A stretch of 48,340 nucleotides of DNA from Solobacterium sp. GTDB lineage: Bacteria > Bacillota_I > Bacilli_A > Erysipelotrichales > Erysipelotrichaceae. The stretch spans positions 1 through 48,340 of the forward strand of contig JAFYGX010000089.1 of assembly GCA_017543025.1 (NCBI GenBank). The letters run 5' to 3'. Of this stretch, positions 34,696-43,315 are shown piece after piece. Under the pieces are notes generated by a model, which was not told where the DNA came from, did not search any database, and saw only the letters and a program-made list of their open reading frames with translations. Position numbers and translations under genes: made by a program. Position 1 is the first letter of the stretch. Every line of letters begins with the position of its first letter.

Positions 34696-35898
34696 TTAAA
34701 TATACAGCTCATCAAGTTCAGGCAGATATTTATTCAGCTGCCTGATGCAATGTTCGATCATCCGGTCTTTCTGATCTTCTTTTACGTGCTTTCCCGTTAC
34801 TGCATAATACAGCATTCTTCCGGCACACAGAATAATCGCTTTTTTCTTTATGGTCTCTATGAGTTCCGGGGTGTCTTCAAAATACTTGTCAACAATGCAG
34901 TTATACAGTTCCCCCGTCACCTCTTTTGACAGCCCGAAGAACCGCTCCGGGTCCTGCGGATCAATCTCAGCGAATCCCACATACGGCATGTACATGCCGG
35001 CAATTTCATAGATCGTATTGCCGACGCAGAGTGTATCCATATCGATCAGCAGGCTTTCTCCATCCTGATACATGATGTTCTTAAGATGAAAATCACCATG
35101 CAGCATATGCGTATCTTCCCGGATCGCAAGAACTTTCTTTTCGAGTTCCGCATAAAGCTCTTCCGGCAGTACCTGCGAATCTTTGATCGCCTTAAGCCGC
35201 TCAACAGAAATATCCTTCCGGGGAGGAAGCACTCCCTGCTTCGGATAGGTCGAATGCACAATCTTCAGAATCTCAACGCACATTTCAGCAATCGCTTCCA
35301 CGGAATACTTTCCGGATATGAGCATATTGTTGTAGTTGTCAGCGTTGAGCATTTCGAATACAGATCCGTAAAGCCCGTTATCAATCTGAACAATATCATA
35401 TGAAATTGCGGTCGGCACGCCGAGTACAAATGCCGTACGGGCAAGTTCCCGCTCCCGTTCAATATCCGGTAATGCGTCCGGGTTCTTGAATACCTTCACA
35501 ATCGTATCTTCATCATAACGGTACACAATGCCGTTGGCTCCCTCGCCGATGACCTCGCAGCCTTCGACGCTGAGATGCCGCACAGCCTTGCGGATATCCA
35601 TCATCTCGGTAAATCCTGTTACCGAGAATATCTCATATACTTCCGGGCATACATTGATCAGAACAACATCATTGATCTTCTTTTTCACCCGCAGAACTAC
35701 CCGCAGTCCGGCACTTGAAATATAAGTAAGCCCAGCGCAGTCAATTACGACAGACTCCGCCCCTTGAATCGCTTCTCTGACTTCCGCCTCCAGTAGTGTG
35801 GCATTGTTGGAGGATATCTGCCCTTTCAGAATGATTCTCAGTTTTCCGTCAGACTGTTCAAACAGTGCTTCATATCCTTTATCATTTGCTGCAGTCAC
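34696..35898 (-). CDS. STAS domain fused to an APH/choline-kinase-like phosphotransferase
   Basis: 400 residues. STAS domain about 10-110 (LRIILKGQISSNNATLLEAE, CAGLTYISSAGLRVVLRVKK). A protein-kinase-like fold follows: Gly loop IGEGANGIVYRYDE, Lys in TIVKVFKN, catalytic HGDFHLKNIMYQ and metal Asp in LLIDMDTL. The start is GTG with AGGAGGTG upstream. The STAS part closely resembles the stand-alone STAS protein downstream. Known: APH-fold kinases phosphorylate small molecules or proteins. Inferred: its kinase activity is controlled by the RsbW-type kinase via the STAS domain. Confidence 0.85.
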   Translation of the reverse strand: MTAANDKGYEALFEQSDGKLRIILKGQISSNNATLLEAEVREAIQGAESVVIDCAGLTYISSAGLRVVLRVKKKINDVVLINVCPEVYEIFSVTGFTEMMDIRKAVRHLSVEGCEVIGEGANGIVYRYDEDTIVKVFKNPDALPDIERERELARTAFVLGVPTAISYDIVQIDNGLYGSVFEMLNADNYNNMLISGKYSVEAIAEMCVEILKIVHSTYPKQGVLPPRKDISVERLKAIKDSQVLPEELYAELEKKVLAIREDTHMLHGDFHLKNIMYQDGESLLIDMDTLCVGNTIYEIAGMYMPYVGFAEIDPQDPERFFGLSKEVTGELYNCIVDKYFEDTPELIETIKKKAIILCAGRMLYYAVTGKHVKEDQKDRMIEHCIRQLNKYLPELDELYI

Positions 35899-35969
35899 AC
35901 ATACACCTCCTGACTTCTTACATTACCAATCTGTCACATGGTCATTATAATACACTTATCACCGCATTA

Positions 35970-37598
35970 TCACTGCTTTTCTGACCGCAGTACCGCTATA
36001 TCCAGCAGATCAACTCCCCTTGCCTCTTCAATCAGCGCAAGCTGAAGAAGTGCCTGATTCGCCGCTGACACAAGAAACCCAGCCGTGATATCGCCAAGCA
36101 TGGCCATTGTAAGCATGGAACGCGGAATTCCAAGCTGGGAAAACAATGCGGAATAAGTCAGCAGACCGATTCCGGCTACCGGCGGTGTCGCCTCGATCAA
36201 TACAACCGTCAGCAGAACCGCCATCACAACCCACAGCCAGGTGACTTTCACTTCACTGATCAGTGCCGCATACAGCGTAATAATAATGCATGCCGCACAG
36301 CCGGACGGCATATACAGCACAGAGCCGAGCGGTACTGCATACTCCGTCAGCTTTCTGTGAATACCAAGCTTTTTTTCACAGCAGTTGATATTATCGCCAA
36401 AGGACGCATCCACCGATGCGTTTTCAAATGCGACAAGGAATGATTTTTTCATTTTCTTCATCAGCAGCCGGGCCGGCACCTGATATTTTCTCGCTGTAAA
36501 CAGCAGCCGGATGCCAAGATGCAGCAGCGTCAGAACCGCATATACCAGAATCGGTTTCCACAATCCGAGGATATGAGAAATCGATTCCCTCCAGATGCCG
36601 AGAATTAGTAATGTGACCACAAAGAACGGCGTCATGTTGCTGACCCAGTTTGCGATGGAAAGACCGATCTGAGCAGCCTGCTCGACAATTTCACGCAGTG
36701 TCTTTGTCGTATTTGAATTCGATACCAGTGTATTGCCAAGCACAATCGCAAGCAGAATCAGCTGCGGCGAATTGCCTTCGATAAACGGCGTCATGATATC
36801 ATTCGGAACAATTCCGAGAAGCAGATCAAACACACTGGCAAATTCCGATTCCTCCAGTACAAACGGCTGCAGCTTCAGGCCGAGCATCAGGAACCCGAGA
36901 ATACCGACCACAGCAGTTGTAACAAGGACAATCGAGAGAAACCTCCTGACAATCTTATCGCCGCTTCTTCCGAAATTCGGCAGCATTCCGATTCCGATGA
37001 TTGCCGTCATAACAGACAGGAAAATGATCGGCCCCGATGCCGCATTCAGAATTCTCAGAAACATTCCTTCGATCGGGGACAGAATCCGCCGGGTAATCAG
37101 CGCCCGTACATTGTCTGAAAGAATCAGCTTCCCTGCTTCTCCGATAAATGCGCCCAGCGCAGCCGAGCCCAACAGTTCAACCGCCGGATTCAGCGACTGG
37201 TCATTCAGCTTCAGCTGAAGAATATTGGCAGATCTTCGATAGGAATACGAGGGCGTATAGGAAAGCCCGCTGTACAGATTCTCCATCCACTCCCCCAGAC
37301 TGCTGTCTTTGGTCACAAGCGGATTGTACTGTTCCCCCGGCATGGTCAGCGTGATGCTGGGCTGGCGAAAGTAGATTCCGATTTCCACCCGGAGATCGGA
37401 ATTCTTGCCGAAATGATCCATCCACCGCAGCATCGCTTCTTCCAGCGAAAAACGGATCCGGATCTGATTTGCGTTCTCAATTGAGATCACATTCAGAAAC
37501 TGACTGATCATCTCTGAGATATTATCAATGTTCGCCGGTGTCAGCGGAACCGTAATATCCTTGTTTTCGTACTTTGGCTTAATTCCCGGAATACGCAT
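35970..37598 (-). CDS. DAACS-type solute:cation symporter with a degenerate RsbW-like N-terminal domain
   Basis: About 542 residues from MRIPGIKPK. Residues ~20-145 align with the RsbW-type kinase of the same operon: IRIRFSLEEAMLRWMDHFG against its N-box, TMPGEQYNPLVTKD against QGIPYNPLKKDD, then NILQLKL at the end. The GGLG lid and the Asp of the G1 box are missing, so ATP binding is doubtful. Then come eight or more membrane spans of the glutamate/dicarboxylate symporter family, with altered substrate loops (ENASVDASFGDN for the Ser-rich loop, YMPSGCA for NMDGT). First gene of the operon. The substrate is unknown. Confidence 0.75.
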   Translation of the reverse strand: MRIPGIKPKYENKDITVPLTPANIDNISEMISQFLNVISIENANQIRIRFSLEEAMLRWMDHFGKNSDLRVEIGIYFRQPSITLTMPGEQYNPLVTKDSSLGEWMENLYSGLSYTPSYSYRRSANILQLKLNDQSLNPAVELLGSAALGAFIGEAGKLILSDNVRALITRRILSPIEGMFLRILNAASGPIIFLSVMTAIIGIGMLPNFGRSGDKIVRRFLSIVLVTTAVVGILGFLMLGLKLQPFVLEESEFASVFDLLLGIVPNDIMTPFIEGNSPQLILLAIVLGNTLVSNSNTTKTLREIVEQAAQIGLSIANWVSNMTPFFVVTLLILGIWRESISHILGLWKPILVYAVLTLLHLGIRLLFTARKYQVPARLLMKKMKKSFLVAFENASVDASFGDNINCCEKKLGIHRKLTEYAVPLGSVLYMPSGCAACIIITLYAALISEVKVTWLWVVMAVLLTVVLIEATPPVAGIGLLTYSALFSQLGIPRSMLTMAMLGDITAGFLVSAANQALLQLALIEEARGVDLLDIAVLRSEKQ

Positions 37599-37673
37599 GT
37601 TCGTTACTCTCTGCAACAGTAATATGATATTTTGTTTTTCACGGATTGTCGTCCAAAAATGCCGTTTCTTTTC

Positions 37674-37706
37674 TCAGCATCAATGCTGATTCTAAGCATA
37701 AGAATC
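37674..37706 (-). promoter_or_regulatory. Two adjacent inverted repeats before the transporter operon
   Basis: TCAGCAT-TG-ATGCTGA (37674-37689), a near-continuous 16-base palindrome, abuts GATTCT-N7-AGAATC (37688-37706). They lie between a terminator and the operon start, a likely operator position. The regulator is unknown. Confidence 0.45.
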
Positions 37707-37725
37707 AAAAAGGGCATTGCCCTTT
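37706..37725 (-). terminator. Terminator of the small-gene cluster
   Basis: Minus strand: AAAGGGC-AAT-GCCCTTT followed by T. Confidence 0.7.
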
Positions 37726-37759
37726 CTGCTGTTTCTCTTTGATCCACTGCTGTGCCGTG

Positions 37760-38218
37760 TCAGAAAATTCCCGCTTCCTGAGTGAGATCCGTCACCACCT
37801 TTGCGGATACGGTTTTCATTCCGGTTTCCTGCAGTTCAGCTGTGATCAGCGCCAGCGACATGTCCATTGTCAGACCGCGAACCCGGCTGAAGACCAGAAC
37901 TGCTTCCTCATCCATCTTCTCTGCCGATTCAAGCGTCAGTCTGGAAGAGCCGCTGCGTTCTTCTGAAATCAGCACTGCCAGCGTATGTGTTTCATACCAG
38001 TCAGAGGAACAGGTTACTGCCGGAAACGGAAATCCGAGAATCTCCGACAGCTGTGCGACTGCCTCATCCGTTTCCTCTTTCCTGCAGCATAGTTTTCCGT
38101 AAATACGGTCTTCCGTCATTGAATGAACATACGGATAATCGGACCACTGATCCAGCTTCTCCGCCTGTGTTTCCGAAATCACAGCGCTGCTTCGTCTGAT
38201 ATTAATTTCCGCTTTCAT
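37760..38218 (-). CDS. Hypothetical soluble protein, about 152 residues
   Basis: Starts MKAEINIRRSS, with AAGGTGG upstream and overlapping the preceding DUF1653-like gene by 17 bases. There are no membrane spans or signal. Alternating strands (GKLCCRKEETDEAVAQLSEI, LAVLISEERSGSSRLTLESA) suggest a small alpha/beta fold. Last gene of a cluster of four overlapping genes; a terminator follows. No family recognised. Confidence 0.55.
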   Translation of the reverse strand: MKAEINIRRSSAVISETQAEKLDQWSDYPYVHSMTEDRIYGKLCCRKEETDEAVAQLSEILGFPFPAVTCSSDWYETHTLAVLISEERSGSSRLTLESAEKMDEEAVLVFSRVRGLTMDMSLALITAELQETGMKTVSAKVVTDLTQEAGIF

Positions 38219-38453
38219 CTGACACATCCACCTTCTTAAATCTCGGCACTTCGTTTCCTTCGTGCATCACCAGTTCCTGAAACATTGCGGCCGGTCTTAC
38301 CCATAGTTCCCGTTCGCCGTATTCTGCCCGGTAAACGACCATCGGTTCCAGCGTTTCGCTGTGCCGGGCAGTTGCGATCACTGTATATTCCTTTCCCCGG
38401 AAATGACGGTATCTTCCCGGCTGTACCGTACAGATGCTGTCTGTTTTCTTCAT
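38202..38453 (-). CDS. DUF1653-like small protein
   Basis: About 83 residues from MKKTDSICTVQPG. The core YRHFRGKEYTVIATARHSET, then VVYRAEYGERELWVRPAAMF, matches DUF1653 (an SH3-like fold in many bacteria, function unknown). The ATG overlaps the stop of the 24-residue gene (ATGA). A longer upstream reading of the frame antisenses nothing known and lacks a ribosome site. Confidence 0.75.
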   Translation of the reverse strand: MKKTDSICTVQPGRYRHFRGKEYTVIATARHSETLEPMVVYRAEYGERELWVRPAAMFQELVMHEGNEVPRFKKVDVSDESGN

Positions 38454-38524
38454 AGCCTGCTTGCCCACTGCACCAGCAATGCAGTCCCGGCAATCAGTAC
38501 AGCTGCCACTATGATTCCGCCCAT
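38450..38524 (-). CDS. 24-residue membrane peptide
   Basis: MGGIIVAAVLIAGTALLVQW plus ASRL: one hydrophobic helix with a single Arg near the end. Its ATG overlaps the stop of the 64-residue gene (TGATG), and its own stop overlaps the ATG of the DUF1653-like gene (ATGA). The two exact overlaps are the main evidence that it is translated. Confidence 0.5.
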   Translation of the reverse strand: MGGIIVAAVLIAGTALLVQWASRL

Positions 38525-38718
38525 CAGGCATTGCCTTCCTTTCCGTTTTCTGAATCACTGTTTTCCGGTTTCTTTTTCAGAATGTAATGATTCACTACCT
38601 TCACTGCAATATACGCCCATGCAATGGATAAAACGATTGCCAGCGTTCCGGTTCCAAGCCCCAGCATGAGAAATGCAAAGCAGATCACCCCCGGAATATA
38701 TTCCCTGTAATCCTTCAT
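38524..38718 (-). CDS. 64-residue two-span membrane protein
   Basis: MKDYREYIPGVICFAFLMLG begins the protein; two hydrophobic segments (about 9-24 and 26-42) are followed by a charged tail (KKKPENSDSENGKEGNA). First of four coupled small genes. Function unknown. Confidence 0.55.
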   Translation of the reverse strand: MKDYREYIPGVICFAFLMLGLGTGTLAIVLSIAWAYIAVKVVNHYILKKKPENSDSENGKEGNA

Positions 38719-38803
38719 ACAATTACAGAATACCGTTCTGTCTGCCGATTCTCAAGTAAGGACAGCATTTCGAAATCTATCTCTTTTTCCAGTCATTTCT
38801 GTG

Positions 38804-38809
38804 TATGAT
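38804..38809 (+). promoter_or_regulatory. -10 box for a probably leaderless mRNA
   Basis: TATGAT ends eight bases before the ATG at 38818, the same spacing as at 31329-31334, and no Shine-Dalgarno sequence is present. The -35 region is T-rich but weak. Confidence 0.45.
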
Positions 38810-38817
38810 GTTTGTTG

Positions 38818-40806
38818 ATGAAAAAACAGTACAGTTTACTTGCCGGCCTGTCGATTGAACTGGCATTTTCCTTTGTGGTCACGGAAACTCTGTTCCGGCT
38901 TTTTTCGTTCCAGATGCTGTTTGACGCTTCGTTTCTCCGCATTGAGCTGTTCGCGCTTTCCGCCGCCATTCTCTGCGGTTTTCTCTTCTCTCTGCTTCCA
39001 ATGAAACCGGCCAGAATTCTGACCTCGCTTCTATGCATTCTGTTTTCGGTCTATGCAATCACGCAGATGCAGTTCATCAATTATTACGGTTCCTATATGT
39101 CTGTCAAAGCTTCATTTGACGGCGCCGGGCGGATCAGTGAATTTGCCGGTGAGTTCATCAACCGTATTCCCCTTCACTATTACCTTCTGCTGATTCCGCC
39201 TCTGCTTGTATGCATTGCCAATCTCAAAGTACCGTTCACCCGGAAGTGTTCTCCGCTGCAGGTTCTTGCGGCAGTGCTTCTCTTTGTCCTGGCAGAAGGC
39301 GGCGCGCTGGCTTCTGTATGGCACAGCCATTACGAAACCCTTTACCGCAATCCCTGCTTCATCACACGGGCAATCCGGGAATTCGGCTCTGGCCGTTATC
39401 TGATCCGGGATGTTCTTTCCATCGGCTCAGACAGTTCAGAAACACTGACGCTGCAGCCGGAGGAGACGCCTGCCCCGGTTTCACCTGCCTCTGAAGATCC
39501 GGAAACAGCCAAACCAGAGCCGGAAGTCACAGAAGCTCCATCAGCTCCTTCCAGACGCAATGACATTGATGATTCTTCGTGGATTTCCATGATGGAAGCG
39601 GAAGAAGATCCGGATATCAAAGAAATAGACCGCTATCTGCTCAGCCGTGATATGACTGACTACAACGACCGTACCGATATGTTTCAGGACTACAGCGTTG
39701 TCTATATCATGATTGAAGCATTTGATTATATGGCCATCGATCCAATTCTCACCCCGACGATCACAATGATGAAGGAAAACGGATGGGACTTTTCCCGTCA
39801 CTACACGCCGAAATTCTCCTGTGCAACCGGTGAAAGCGAATTCGTTTCGGAAATCTCACTCGTCCCCCGCTCTGATGTATGCACGCCGAACCAGTACGCA
39901 GACAACACCTGGAACAACAGTATCTTCAGTCTGTTTGAACACGCCGGTTACTACAGCAGTGCTTATCATAACTGGAAAGATGAATTCTATGAACGCCGCA
40001 CATTATATTCTCACAGCGGCTGTGAAGCCTATTACAACTTTGAAGATCTGGATTACCACCAGCTCTGGGGCTGGCAGTCCGACCTTGAAATGATGGAACT
40101 GACTATTCCGTACTGGATTGATCAGGACCGTTTCTTCTCGCTGTATGTAACCAGCAGCACACACTTCCCCTACGATCAGGAAAGCGAACTGGGAAACCGT
40201 TACATCAGTGAGATTGACAAGGTTCATCCGGACTATCCGATAGAAGTAAAACGTTATCTGTCCAAGTCAATGGAGCTGGACAAAGCGCTTGCTTATCTGA
40301 TTGGACAGCTGGAAGAAGCCGGTAAAATGGACTCTACAATGATCGTTCTGTTTGCGGATCACCACCCGCTTGAGACCCCGATCAGAACACTGGCAGAATA
40401 CGGCGGTCAGGAGGCAGACCGGCTGGACGGCCTGAATGAAGACCGTACACCGCTGATCTTCTATACCTCTTCCATGAAGCCGGAAGTAATGGATCGCGTC
40501 AGCAGTACGTTTGATATACTGCCGACATTGCTCAATCTGGTCGGTATTGAGTATGAACCGCGGATCTTTGCCGGCAGTGATTACTTTGACCCTGCTTCCG
40601 AACTGGTTATTTTCCCCAACGGCAGCTGGATCACTGATGACGGTGCATACTACGCCTCCACTGATACATTTGATGAAACGATCACTCCGGAAGAAGCCGA
40701 ACAGCGAAACCGGGAAGTTGCCAATCTGTTCTCTGTTTCTCAGATGATCTATGACAGTGATTATTTCACCCACCGGCCTTCCATTCCATTTCCTTCCGAA
40801 CGCTGA
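38818..40806 (+). CDS. LtaS-like membrane sulfatase-fold enzyme
   Basis: 662 residues. Four to five N-terminal spans (about 1-165), a Pro/Glu-rich linker (EETPAPVSPASEDPETAKPE), then an outward-facing alkaline-phosphatase/sulfatase fold. Active site: IMIEAFDYM (metal Glu), SCATGESEFVSE (nucleophile Thr), SLYVTSSTHFPYD (His), FADHHPLE (Asp-His). Known: LtaS moves glycerol-phosphate from phosphatidylglycerol to build lipoteichoic acid; relatives modify glycans. The linker and length differ from classical LtaS, so the exact acceptor is open. The start ATG has no Shine-Dalgarno sequence. Confidence 0.82.
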   Translation: MKKQYSLLAGLSIELAFSFVVTETLFRLFSFQMLFDASFLRIELFALSAAILCGFLFSLLPMKPARILTSLLCILFSVYAITQMQFINYYGSYMSVKASFDGAGRISEFAGEFINRIPLHYYLLLIPPLLVCIANLKVPFTRKCSPLQVLAAVLLFVLAEGGALASVWHSHYETLYRNPCFITRAIREFGSGRYLIRDVLSIGSDSSETLTLQPEETPAPVSPASEDPETAKPEPEVTEAPSAPSRRNDIDDSSWISMMEAEEDPDIKEIDRYLLSRDMTDYNDRTDMFQDYSVVYIMIEAFDYMAIDPILTPTITMMKENGWDFSRHYTPKFSCATGESEFVSEISLVPRSDVCTPNQYADNTWNNSIFSLFEHAGYYSSAYHNWKDEFYERRTLYSHSGCEAYYNFEDLDYHQLWGWQSDLEMMELTIPYWIDQDRFFSLYVTSSTHFPYDQESELGNRYISEIDKVHPDYPIEVKRYLSKSMELDKALAYLIGQLEEAGKMDSTMIVLFADHHPLETPIRTLAEYGGQEADRLDGLNEDRTPLIFYTSSMKPEVMDRVSSTFDILPTLLNLVGIEYEPRIFAGSDYFDPASELVIFPNGSWITDDGAYYASTDTFDETITPEEAEQRNREVANLFSVSQMIYDSDYFTHRPSIPFPSER

Positions 40807-41261
40807 AATACAGTGCATGAACTGACCCCACTGAAACTGTGCGGTAAAAATCACAAAAAAGAGGGTAAGCATCAAGGCAGACCCTTCTGTAAAGATGCAC
40901 CGGATCTTCCGAACATGATGACATATCGGGAGGTCTGGTGTTTATCTTAAAACATTTTCATTCTCAGGCAGATCGGAGGCCATGCACACATATTCGCGTC
41001 TATAAACAGAAAAACTTCTGCTCTGCTTGGCGTTCTAAACTGGCCTTGTGTTTCTTGCTTTCCGTAACTTCTGTATCAGAACGAGTATTGATCAAGGTTA
41101 TTCATAAGCATTGAAAAGCAGACAGAGAAAACTATGGATCATTTTTACGATCCGCCTGTCTTAGCTGATGCCGGATGACGGGAAGACAAAAAAAGATCCG
41201 ACACGCTCCTCCGAACTATGCTGCGCAGGAAGCCCTGCTGTATGTTGCCTGAGGTTCTGAT

Positions 41262-41292
41262 CAGCGAAACCGGGAAGCTGCCATTCTGTTCT
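41262..41292 (+). repeat. Relic copy of the LtaS-like gene 3' end
   Basis: Matches 40702-40732 in 29 of 31 bases. In frame it reads QRNREAAILF, against QRNREVANLF in the gene. The flanks no longer match, so it looks like what is left of a decayed duplication. Confidence 0.6.
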
Positions 41293-41307
41293 ATCTAAAA
41301 ATAATAA

Positions 41308-41350
41308 GGAAGCATCTGAGAATCACCTCAAAATGCCTCCCTGTTTTTTT
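41308..41350 (+). terminator. Plus-strand terminator
   Basis: GGAAGCAT-C-TGAG pairs imperfectly with CTCA-AA-ATGCCTCC, followed by seven T. Confidence 0.6.
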
Positions 41351-41441
41351 GATCGCTGACTTTGAGAGCACCGTAGTTTCAGCAGTCTTCCCAAAGACCT
41401 CTTATACTTTTCTGCAGATCAGTCTCCGGTTATTTCTTTCG

Positions 41442-43259
41442 TTATTCCACTGTTACAGATTTCGCAAGATTACGCGGTTTATCAATATCACAGCCTTTTT
41501 CTTTCGCTGTGTAATAAGCAAACAGCTGCGTCAGAACCGCTGACGGAATCGTACAGAGCTCCGGTGCAAGTTTCGGAAGACGAATCACATATTCAAATTC
41601 ATCCGCCGGCATATTCTGATCGGTAATAAGAATCACTCTTGCCCCGCGGGCAACCGTCTCCTTGATATTCGAAATTGTTTTGCCTGCGATTTCCGGCTGT
41701 GTCGCAATCGCAATAACCACCGTATCTTTCTCAATCAGCGCAATCGGCCCGTGCTTCAGCTCGCCTGCATAATAAGCATCCGCATGAACATAGGAAACTT
41801 CCTTCAGCTTCAGAGCCCCTTCCAGTGCAGTCGGGTAATCCAGCTGACGGCCAATGAAATATGCATCTCTCTGATCTGCCAGCATACGGGCATATTCCTT
41901 AACCGTATCCGCATACTTCAGCGTCTCCTCCGTTACCGCAGGAAGCCTCTTCATCTCACTGATCAGCTTTGTAATTCCCTTCACCTTTTCGCCATAGCAC
42001 TGCGCAAGCTTCAGAACCAGAACCATCAGCAGCACCAGCTGAGTAGTATATGCCTTTGTACTCGCAACTGCGATCTCCGGACCTGCAGCAGTATACAGCA
42101 CTGCATCCGTCTGGCGGGCAATGGACGAGCCAAGAACATTTACCACACCCACTGTGACGCATCCTTTTGCCTTTGCAAGCTTCAGAGCTGCCAGTGTATC
42201 TGCTGTTTCACCGGATTGTGATACAAAAATGCACAATGTGTGTTCATCGACGTTCGGATCACTGTAACGGAATTCCGAAGCCGCCATAACAACGCTGTTT
42301 CTGCGTGTATAGCGCTGATACAGAATATTCGCGCATATACATGCATGATAAGCCGTGCCGCAGGCAATAAATACTGTATTTGTGATTGCACTCCAGTCGA
42401 CATTCAGCTCGTCAATCTTCGGAAGTACGATCTGAGTACCCTTAAATCGCCCGCGCAGTGTTTCTCTGATTACCGCGGGCTGCTCATAGATTTCCTTCAG
42501 CATGAAGGAGTCATATCCGCCTTTCTGTGCGGCCTGCACATCATATGGGAAATGGATGAACTGTGGTTCAATCCGCTTTCCCTTTGCGTCATATACCACA
42601 AGCGAATCCTTGTTCAGCACGGCCATCTGCCCGTCCTGCAGGGGAAGGATCTCTTTTGTATACTCCAGAAGAGCCGGCGCATCACTGGCACAGAAAACCC
42701 CTTCTTCCGACATGCCGAGCACCATCGGGCTTTCCTTCTTTGCGACATAGATCGTATTCGGCTCAAAGATGGAAGTCACACAGATTGCATAAGAGCCTTC
42801 CAGACGCTTTACCGTTTTCACTAACGCATCTTTCATGACCGGTTTCTGCCGGTAGTAATAATCCAGCAGCTGTACAATCACTTCGCTGTCTGTTTCAGAA
42901 TGAAATATATATCCTTTTTCTTTCAGTTCTTCCTTCAGCTCCGCATAATTTTCCACAATTCCGTTATGAACGACCGAGATTGTATCATCTTCATTCATAT
43001 GCGGATGAGCGTTCATATTGCTCGGAACACCATGGGTTGCCCATCTGGTATGACCGATTCCGCAGCTCTGTTCCAGATCCCGGTTGAGCAGTTTTTCCAG
43101 TTCCTTCAGTCTGCCCTTTGTCTTCCAGGTACGAAGTTTTTTCGAATTGACAAGCGTCACCCCGGCAGAGTCATACCCCCGGTATTCGAGCTTGGAAAGA
43201 CCCTGCAGTAAAAACGGCAACGCCGGCTGCCTGCCTGTAAAACCTGTAATTCCACACAT
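41442..43259 (-). CDS. glmS: Glutamine:fructose-6-phosphate aminotransferase
   Basis: 605 residues from MCGITGF; the N-terminal Cys becomes the glutaminase nucleophile. The class II amidotransferase domain (YRGYDSAGV, GHTRWATHG) is followed by two SIS domains (FVSQSGETADTLAALKLAK, GPEIAVASTKAYTTQ) and ends DKPRNLAKSVTVE. It makes glucosamine 6-phosphate, the first step to UDP-GlcNAc for the cell wall. CAGGAGGA precedes the ATG. Its leader holds a glmS ribozyme, so expression should fall when the product accumulates. Confidence 0.97.
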   Translation of the reverse strand: MCGITGFTGRQPALPFLLQGLSKLEYRGYDSAGVTLVNSKKLRTWKTKGRLKELEKLLNRDLEQSCGIGHTRWATHGVPSNMNAHPHMNEDDTISVVHNGIVENYAELKEELKEKGYIFHSETDSEVIVQLLDYYYRQKPVMKDALVKTVKRLEGSYAICVTSIFEPNTIYVAKKESPMVLGMSEEGVFCASDAPALLEYTKEILPLQDGQMAVLNKDSLVVYDAKGKRIEPQFIHFPYDVQAAQKGGYDSFMLKEIYEQPAVIRETLRGRFKGTQIVLPKIDELNVDWSAITNTVFIACGTAYHACICANILYQRYTRRNSVVMAASEFRYSDPNVDEHTLCIFVSQSGETADTLAALKLAKAKGCVTVGVVNVLGSSIARQTDAVLYTAAGPEIAVASTKAYTTQLVLLMVLVLKLAQCYGEKVKGITKLISEMKRLPAVTEETLKYADTVKEYARMLADQRDAYFIGRQLDYPTALEGALKLKEVSYVHADAYYAGELKHGPIALIEKDTVVIAIATQPEIAGKTISNIKETVARGARVILITDQNMPADEFEYVIRLPKLAPELCTIPSAVLTQLFAYYTAKEKGCDIDKPRNLAKSVTVE

Positions 43260-43315
43260 AAAAAAATATCCTCCTGTTTCTGCGTGCAAAAAACAGTCAT
43301 GGAGGATACCGAATG

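Larger units (their letters stand above)
40807..41441. other. Intergenic region with gene relics
   Basis: About 630 bases with no credible ORF. It holds a 31-base near-copy of the 3' part of the LtaS-like gene and a plus-strand terminator at 41308-41350. The rest shows no recognisable feature. Confidence 0.4.
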
